Position numbers and translations under genes: made by a program. Positions 34,777 through 40,042 of a stretch of 40,042 nt of DNA are shown here, piece after piece. Below the pieces are notes generated by a model. It was not told the DNA's origin. It searched no databases and worked only from the letters and a program-made list of their open reading frames with translations. Every line of letters starts with the position of its first letter. The stretch's first letter is position 1. Source of the stretch: Bacteroidetes bacterium GWF2_33_38 (lineage in GTDB: Bacteria > Bacteroidota > Bacteroidia > Bacteroidales > GWF2-33-38); NCBI GenBank assembly GCA_001769505.1, contig MEOF01000034.1:1-40042 (forward strand). The letters run 5' to 3'.

Positions 34777-37767
34777 ATGAAAATAGAACGAATAATATTT
34801 TTGCTAATTACCATTATTTTAATTGGAGTTGGTTGTAAAAAAAAGCAAACATTTCAAAAGATTAAACCAACTTTATTAGCTTCTTGCACATGTGGTGCCG
34901 AAAAACTGAATGCAGACAGCAAAAGATTTGACTGTGGCAACAATATTACTTGTTCAGGAGTTGATACAAGAACCGAAGAAAAAGTTCGCTCAGGAAAGTA
35001 TGCCGTACGATTATCAAACGATTTTCCTTTCAGTATGACATTCCAATTTGACGATGTAAAACAAGGCGAATATTTTGAAACTTCCGTTTGGTATTTTGGA
35101 GAAAATGGAAAAAGTAATATAATTGCATCTGATTTATCTGGTAAAAAAATATATATAGTTGAAAACCGAATAGCTAAAATTGAAAATGGATGGAGACTAC
35201 TAAAATTAAAATTCAGCATTCCTGTTTATGAAAATACAAATTCTATTAAAATATATCTATATTGCCAATCTAACAAACCTACATATTTCGACGATATGAC
35301 AATATCTCGATACAATATAAGACCTCGTAGCAAAAAAGAATCTGCATTATACCTTGAATACAAACCTGAACAATATGAACTTTTTAGAAGTCTTAAAGAA
35401 AAAATTTTAGAAGCATTTGTAATTGACAATAAAGAAAAAGAATGGGTAAAAGCAAATCTCTTTTATGAAAATCAAAAATATAAAACAAAAATCCGTTTTA
35501 AAGGAGATTGGACTGACCATGTTAGCTCTGACAAGTGGTCGTTTAGAATAAAAATAAAAGATGACTCATGGCAAAATTTGCGTACTTTCTCTATTCAGTC
35601 TCCAGTAGTTCGAGATTTTATGCATGAATGGGTGCTTCATAAACTTTTTACCTACGAAGACGTCTTAACCACTCGATACGAATTTATTCCCGTATATGTA
35701 AATAATATATATACGGGGATATATGCATATGAAGAACATTTCGAAAAACAATTAATTGAAAATAGAAATCGACGTGAAGGACCAATTATCAAATTCAATG
35801 AAAATGATATGTTTTCTAAATCAAAACACGAATTTAAGTCAGGTAGAAATGTTCGACTACCTATAATTCAAGCAAGTGAAATATTACCATTTGGCGAAAA
35901 TAAATTATTTGCAGATACTTCAATGAAAAGACAATTTGAAATTGCACAAAATCTTTTAAATGCATATAGAACCAATGCCTTATCTCCTGAAGATGTTTTT
36001 GATTTGGACCCTTTAGCAAAATTTTACGCCATCATTAGTTTAACAAAATCCTATCATGCATTAGCTTGGCATAATCAACGCTTCTATTTTAATCCCATAA
36101 CTCAAAAGCTAGAAATAATCGGATATGATGGAGGAGATCCGCATGGATATTCATACGGATGGGTTAAGCCAGCTATTTTTGGCGACTTTGAATTTTTACA
36201 TGGAATAAAAGATGCTAATTTCGATGAAAATTTATATAATTTCAATCTCAATTTATTTAAAAATAAAACCTTTTTGAATTTATATGTAAAATATCTTGAA
36301 AAATACAGCAATCCAGATTTTATTACCGCATTTAAACAAAGCATTAATACTGATTTTGAAAAAAATTTAAATATAATACAAACCGAGTATCCTGATTATA
36401 TCTTTAATTTTGAAAAATTATTTACGAATGCTCAGAATATCAAAAAAGCTATTGAACCATACAAAAAAACCATTTCTAAAAATGATTATATCGATAAATT
36501 TGAAACATTAAAAACGTCTAGTTTTGATGTAAACTATGACTTTTTTTACGACAAATTAATGTTAAAAGCATATAAAAAAAATATTGCAAAAGACTCTATT
36601 AAAATCCAAATTGCGAGTTTTATTTCCAAAAAAATTTATATAATTGGAACTGAAGATAAACAGGGAATTATACATAAATTCAACAATGAAGTTGCAATAT
36701 CTCAATATAAACTCGAACCTATTTATTGTGAAATAAATTGTCATGATGGCGACAGTTTGATATTTTATTCACAATCAAAAGATAAGTTACAGAAAGTAAA
36801 AATTCATGACTGGCAAATACCTAATTCAAATATTCCATTTCAACAGTTATTTTTAACTAATGATATCAGAAACATTGCAATATTTGATGAGAAAAATAAA
36901 GTTATAACTTTCAAAAAAAAGACAACAATTTCAAAAAACATAATTATACCATCTGATTACTCTGTAATTATTACCAAGGGATCTTCAATCGACATTGTTA
37001 ACAACGCTGTATTTATGACTTTTTCACCTATACAAATCGATGGAACAGAAAAAGAACCTGTTACAATAACTTCATCCGACGGCACAGCTCAAGGCTTTAC
37101 TATTTTACGAGCTAAAGGCAAATCCCATTTAACCCATGTCGTTTTTGATGGATTAAACACATTAAATTATAATGGATGGAATCTTACTGGAGCTGTTACT
37201 TTTTACGAATCAGATGTCGAATTCGGAGATTGCACATTTAAAAATAATAAATGTGAAGATGCATTAAATGTTATTCGTTCAACATTTGATATGAAAAATT
37301 GCATATTTAATAACATCTTCTCAGATGCTTTTGATTCAGATTTTTCTGATGGAATCATATTGAACAGTCGCTTTGAAAAAATAGCAAACGACGCCATCGA
37401 TTTTTCAGGCTCTAATGTAAAAATTGAAGACTGCAATATCGTAAATGCGGGGGATAAGGGAATAAGCGGGGGAGAAAATTCAAAAATGAATATTAGCGAT
37501 ATTATTATTAAAGGTTGCAACATAGGAATCGCATCAAAAGACAAATCGGTATTAGAAGTTAATAATTCAACGCTGGAAAATTGCAAATACGGGTTCGTAT
37601 TATTACAGAAAAAACCAGAATACGGAGATGCGTCTTTAAATGCAAATAATATTAAACTTAATAACTGTGCCGTAAACCATTTAATAGAAAGTGGTTCAGA
37701 TTTTTATATTGATGGAGAAAAAATAATTGGGAAAGAAAAAAAATTAGCTGATATTTTTTATAAATAA
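34777..37767 (+). CDS. CotH-kinase lipoprotein with N-terminal beta-domain and C-terminal beta-helix, 996 aa
   Basis: A lipoprotein with Cys20 in a VGC lipobox. The next residues are KKK, not acidic, so it may stay in the periplasm rather than reach the surface. Residues about 36-180 are a beta-domain (CGAEKLNADS, VKQGEYFETSVWYFG, GWRLLKLKFSIP, YFDDMTIS) that recurs as the core of the next gene. Residues about 200-570 are CotH-like: IRFKGDW, WSFRIKIK (candidate ATP-binding Lys), VNNIYTGIYAYEEHFEK (319-324), WHNQRFYFNP (431-440) and GYDGGDP (449-455) for the catalytic Asn/Asp region. CotH of Bacillus spores is an atypical kinase that phosphorylates coat proteins. Residues about 690-985 are a right-handed parallel beta-helix (short repeats of .DCTFKNN., .NCIFNNI., .DCNIVNAG.) ending in a charged tail. 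A kinase tethered to a glycan-binding-type helix suggests phosphorylation of a wall or surface polymer or protein (inference). Confidence 0.8.
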   Translation: MKIERIIFLLITIILIGVGCKKKQTFQKIKPTLLASCTCGAEKLNADSKRFDCGNNITCSGVDTRTEEKVRSGKYAVRLSNDFPFSMTFQFDDVKQGEYFETSVWYFGENGKSNIIASDLSGKKIYIVENRIAKIENGWRLLKLKFSIPVYENTNSIKIYLYCQSNKPTYFDDMTISRYNIRPRSKKESALYLEYKPEQYELFRSLKEKILEAFVIDNKEKEWVKANLFYENQKYKTKIRFKGDWTDHVSSDKWSFRIKIKDDSWQNLRTFSIQSPVVRDFMHEWVLHKLFTYEDVLTTRYEFIPVYVNNIYTGIYAYEEHFEKQLIENRNRREGPIIKFNENDMFSKSKHEFKSGRNVRLPIIQASEILPFGENKLFADTSMKRQFEIAQNLLNAYRTNALSPEDVFDLDPLAKFYAIISLTKSYHALAWHNQRFYFNPITQKLEIIGYDGGDPHGYSYGWVKPAIFGDFEFLHGIKDANFDENLYNFNLNLFKNKTFLNLYVKYLEKYSNPDFITAFKQSINTDFEKNLNIIQTEYPDYIFNFEKLFTNAQNIKKAIEPYKKTISKNDYIDKFETLKTSSFDVNYDFFYDKLMLKAYKKNIAKDSIKIQIASFISKKIYIIGTEDKQGIIHKFNNEVAISQYKLEPIYCEINCHDGDSLIFYSQSKDKLQKVKIHDWQIPNSNIPFQQLFLTNDIRNIAIFDEKNKVITFKKKTTISKNIIIPSDYSVIITKGSSIDIVNNAVFMTFSPIQIDGTEKEPVTITSSDGTAQGFTILRAKGKSHLTHVVFDGLNTLNYNGWNLTGAVTFYESDVEFGDCTFKNNKCEDALNVIRSTFDMKNCIFNNIFSDAFDSDFSDGIILNSRFEKIANDAIDFSGSNVKIEDCNIVNAGDKGISGGENSKMNISDIIIKGCNIGIASKDKSVLEVNNSTLENCKYGFVLLQKKPEYGDASLNANNIKLNNCAVNHLIESGSDFYIDGEKIIGKEKKLADIFYK

Positions 37768-37770
37768 CAT

Positions 37771-37778
37771 TATATTTG
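37771..37778 (+). promoter_or_regulatory. Possible -7 box for the small CotH-linked lipoprotein
   Basis: TATATTTG matches TAnnTTTG exactly in the 49-base gap after the CotH gene, 38 bases before the ATG. No TTG lies 20 bases upstream, so it may only be an internal secondary promoter. Confidence 0.3.
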
Positions 37779-37816
37779 TGCTCGAATTGAATAACTAATT
37801 TTTAAAATAAACCTAT

Positions 37817-38371
37817 ATGAAATCATCGTTTTTTTTACAACTGCTTTTTGTTACAATAGTTTCGCTTACTATATCATGTAACAATGATGAAAAAGCAACT
37901 GAAATATCTGAATTTGTTTTCTGTGATGCTGAAAATTTGAGTGCTGATAGTTCAATGATTGTTCCATCTACAAAGTTTTGGACTTCAACTTTTAAAGGAG
38001 GCAAAATGATTTCAGACGAACAAGCCAAAAATGGAAAAAGTTCAATTAAGCTATTTGATAAAAATCAATTTGGATTGACTTACATAGTTAATAATGTTAA
38101 GTCGGGAGATAAATTCGTTGCTGAAGTTTGGCGATTTGGAGCAGATTTAGCTCTTGTTGCATCAGCGAGAGATTCTAAATTATTTTATAAAGACCAAAAA
38201 GAAGCAAAGGAAAAAGATGAGCGTGGTTGGGAAAAACTTGAATTAGAAATAACTATTCCTGCAGGATATATTGAAACCGAATTGCTTATTTATGTTTGGA
38301 ATCCTAAAAAAGATATTGCAAATTTTGCCGACGACTTAAAAATTAGCTTTATTCAAAAAACATCTGAATAA
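37817..38371 (+). CDS. Small lipoprotein, stand-alone copy of the CotH N-terminal domain, 184 aa
   Basis: The signal peptide ends at Cys21 (LTISC) followed by NNDEK, whose acidic pair suits surface export. The whole mature chain aligns with residues about 36-180 of the CotH lipoprotein upstream. Shared words are C.AE.L.ADS, GK.(A/S)(V/I).L, VK.G(E/D).F...VW.FG, GW..L.L.(F/I)(S/T)IP, and a closing F(D/A)D(D/M).IS. It has neither kinase nor helix. The fold looks like a carbohydrate-binding-type beta-sandwich, but no family is recognised. Lying 49 bases after the CotH gene with a terminator behind it, it probably forms a two-gene unit and could bind the same ligand or act as partner or competitor (inference). 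Confidence 0.75.
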   Translation: MKSSFFLQLLFVTIVSLTISCNNDEKATEISEFVFCDAENLSADSSMIVPSTKFWTSTFKGGKMISDEQAKNGKSSIKLFDKNQFGLTYIVNNVKSGDKFVAEVWRFGADLALVASARDSKLFYKDQKEAKEKDERGWEKLELEITIPAGYIETELLIYVWNPKKDIANFADDLKISFIQKTSE

Positions 38372-38394
38372 AAATAAAATTACTTTTTTATTAC

Positions 38395-38429
38395 AAAAAA
38401 CCATTGACTTTTTAAGTCAGTGGTTTTTT
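38395..38429 (+). terminator. Rho-independent terminator after the CotH/lipoprotein pair
   Basis: A 16-bp stem with one G-T pair (core CCA.TGACTT/AAGTCA.TGG), a TTT loop and six T residues. It begins 23 bases after the stop and closes the unit 34777-38371. Confidence 0.9.
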
Positions 38430-38499
38430 GTTTATATATACGTCAATTTTTTGCATTGCACATTTAACATTAAACATGTAGATTTGAAAAAAAAATGTA

Positions 38500-39786
38500 T
38501 TGAGCATACTATTAGCTATATTGTACGTTGTTGTGTTTATTTTTTTGATTTATCGTTTAGAGTTTTTCCAAACCAATGGTATTTCAAAACGAATAATAAG
38601 TGCGATTTTTATACTTAAAATTCTCAGTGGTTTTGGGCTGATTTTTATTTACACTCATTATTATAAAACTCGCGAAAGTGCCGATATATACAAGTATTTC
38701 GACGATGCAAAAGTTATTTATTCGGCTGCTTACGAAGCTCCTGTTGATTATTTGAAGATGATTACTGGAATTGATTCCGATTCTGATTATTTAAGAGAAA
38801 TGTATTTTTCAAAAACGAATTCTTGGTATAAAGAATGGGACTATCATTTGTACAACGACAATCGAACGATTACTCGATTTAATGCTCTTGCCATGCTTAT
38901 TTCAAACCAAAGTATTTACATTCATACTATATTCATGGCTTTTTTATCGTTAATCGGGTTATTGTCTATATATAAGGTATTTGTAAATTATTTGAAAGGA
39001 AAAGAAAAATTGTTAATAATTTTCACGTTCCTATTGCCAACCGTTATGCTATGGTCGTCAGGAGTGCTTAAAGAAGGCATTTTGGTTTTTGCATTTGGAA
39101 TTATGTTTTTGGGTTTTTATCGAATGATTCAAAAGTTCAGTTTTCGATACCTTCTGTTGTTTTCAATAGGAATAGCTTTACTTTCAATTACTAAATTTTA
39201 TACACTAATGGCAGCAATTCCAGGAATGATTGCATTGCTTTGGATACAAAAAACAAACGGAAAACGACCTTTTTTAAAATTCATAATTGTCCACACATTA
39301 GCATTTATTGGAGTCATAAGCAATAATTATGTTTTATTTGTTTTGTATAAAAAACAAGTCGATTTTCAAATCCTGATTGACGGTTTAACAACCCAAGTTG
39401 GAAGTTACATAAGTGTTCCTAATCTAGAGCCAACGGCTTTAAGTTTTCTCAAAAACGCACCTATTGCATTTTCAAATACTTTTTTACGACCGCATATTTT
39501 CGAAGTGTATTCTCCGGTTGTATTTTTTGCTGCCGCAGAAAATTTACTCATAATCATGGGTCTTGTTTTGAGTTTGATTTTTATAAACAAAAGGAAAATC
39601 TCAAATTATTCCCTTTTGTATTTTTCTATCTTTTTTGTTGTGATAATGTTTATTTTGTGCGGATTAGTAACTCCTGTTATGGGTGCGTTGGTACGTTATA
39701 AAATGCCTGCATTGCCATTCCTCTTCATTATTTTTATCATGATTGTAGATATTGATAAAATCAAACGGTTTTTAAAAAAGGGATAA
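38500..39786 (+). CDS. Polytopic membrane protein, putative glycosyltransferase or polymerase, 428 aa
   Basis: About ten membrane helices with one large outer loop near residues 58-130 (ADIYKYFDDAK, YKEWDYHLYNDNRTI), rich in Asp, Tyr and Arg as in GT-C transferases and EpsG/Wzy-type polymerases. A second conserved-looking stretch is SSGVLKEGILVFAFG. I know similar Bacteroidota proteins only as hypotheticals. The start is taken as TTG at 38500 because an in-frame TGA lies at 38485-38487, the nearby ATG at 38495 is out of frame (it reads M-Y-stop), and the first hydrophobic helix begins at once. A frameshift in the preceding run of nine A residues is an alternative. It has its own transcription after the terminator at 38395-38429. 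Confidence 0.65.
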   Translation: MSILLAILYVVVFIFLIYRLEFFQTNGISKRIISAIFILKILSGFGLIFIYTHYYKTRESADIYKYFDDAKVIYSAAYEAPVDYLKMITGIDSDSDYLREMYFSKTNSWYKEWDYHLYNDNRTITRFNALAMLISNQSIYIHTIFMAFLSLIGLLSIYKVFVNYLKGKEKLLIIFTFLLPTVMLWSSGVLKEGILVFAFGIMFLGFYRMIQKFSFRYLLLFSIGIALLSITKFYTLMAAIPGMIALLWIQKTNGKRPFLKFIIVHTLAFIGVISNNYVLFVLYKKQVDFQILIDGLTTQVGSYISVPNLEPTALSFLKNAPIAFSNTFLRPHIFEVYSPVVFFAAAENLLIIMGLVLSLIFINKRKISNYSLLYFSIFFVVIMFILCGLVTPVMGALVRYKMPALPFLFIIFIMIVDIDKIKRFLKKG

Positions 39787-39801
39787 TCTAATACTTCGGT
39801 C

Positions 39802-39816
39802 AACTTTGACAAAGTT
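39802..39816. repeat. 15-bp palindrome AACTTTGACAAAGTT (copy 1)
   Basis: A 7-bp inverted repeat around a central A, 16 bases after the stop of the membrane-protein gene. It is the reverse complement of copy 2 at 39871-39885. Confidence 0.65.
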
Positions 39817-39870
39817 ATTTTTACAAGAATTGTAAATGCCTAATATTCAATAGTTTAATAAAATCAACGC

Positions 39871-39885
39871 AACTTTGTCAAAGTT
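39871..39885. repeat. 15-bp palindrome AACTTTGTCAAAGTT (copy 2)
   Basis: Same 7-bp arms around a central T, 69 bases after copy 1. The rest of the terminal gap (39787-40042) holds no supported gene; a 27-codon frame at 39903-39986 has no recognisable features. Confidence 0.65.
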
Positions 39886-40042
39886 TTGATTATCAACATA
39901 ATATGAAAATTAAACGAACTATTGATAATCAACAGTTTGAAAACATTGAAATAACAATAAACTCTAAGTACATGACAAAAGATTGAGGCATTTTTTATAA
40001 TCTACTGTTATTCTGTTAAATAAAGCATGTGAAATAAATATT

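Noticed and set aside
39903-39986. 27-codon frame near the right edge
   Set aside because: Too short, no conserved motif, and only AT-rich context without a ribosome-binding or promoter signal.
1-40042. tRNA, rRNA, insertion sequences, integrase or prophage genes
   Set aside because: None recognised on either strand; the tail-fibre-like gene at 25576 has no phage neighbours.

Overview
The window is AT-rich DNA that reads as a Bacteroidota chromosome, probably a marine or gliding-type Bacteroidales, Cytophagales or Flavobacteriales relative. The evidence is: (i) type IX secretion (T9SS) C-terminal sorting domains of both classes, the short type-A 'YPNP...G' domain and the CHU_C/gliding-motility type-B 'APTAFSPD.DG' domain; (ii) long SprB-type repeat adhesins; (iii) lipoproteins with acidic residues just after the lipobox cysteine; (iv) promoter-like TTG-N20-TAnnTTTR signals; and (v) a fused FeoA-FeoB. 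No rRNA, tRNA, CRISPR array, transposase or integrase was seen.

Layout. 1-6.0 kb (+): the last nine codons of one T9SS protein, then a complete paralogue (1577 aa, 13 SprB repeats) with a nearly identical 3' end and terminator, then a putative surface lipoprotein with a duplicated domain. 6.1-17.2 kb (-): two giant type-B T9SS adhesins (1487 and 2127 aa) made of shuffled CUB, P-domain, pre-peptidase-C-like, anchor-L, PKD and SprB modules, with a REP-like inverted repeat between them. 17.4-18.4 kb (-): a VF530-family small protein and a conserved protein of unknown function. 18.5-21.3 kb (+): feoAB fusion plus a 50-aa Cys-rich FeoB-associated protein, behind a promoter that overlaps a palindrome. 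21.3-21.65 kb: a non-coding stretch with stacked hairpins.

21.65-39.8 kb looks like a surface-glycan locus in alternating blocks: a GT2 (+); a secreted clan GH-A-like glycosidase with a tail-fibre-like coiled-coil protein (-); a tight operon of GH16-like lipoprotein, GT-C-like membrane protein and atypical metallophosphoesterase (+); a T9SS repeat protein overlapping a membrane GT2 (-); a CotH-kinase/beta-helix lipoprotein followed by a small lipoprotein carrying the same N-terminal domain (+); and a polytopic membrane protein with a TTG start (+).

My reading (inference): the right half makes, trims and perhaps phosphorylates an extracellular or surface glycan or glycoprotein, while the left half displays large adhesins through T9SS. 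The most unusual piece is the CotH/beta-helix lipoprotein together with its satellite lipoprotein and the GH16/GT-C/phosphoesterase operon. No wza/wzc/wzx export genes and no T9SS machinery genes lie in the window.
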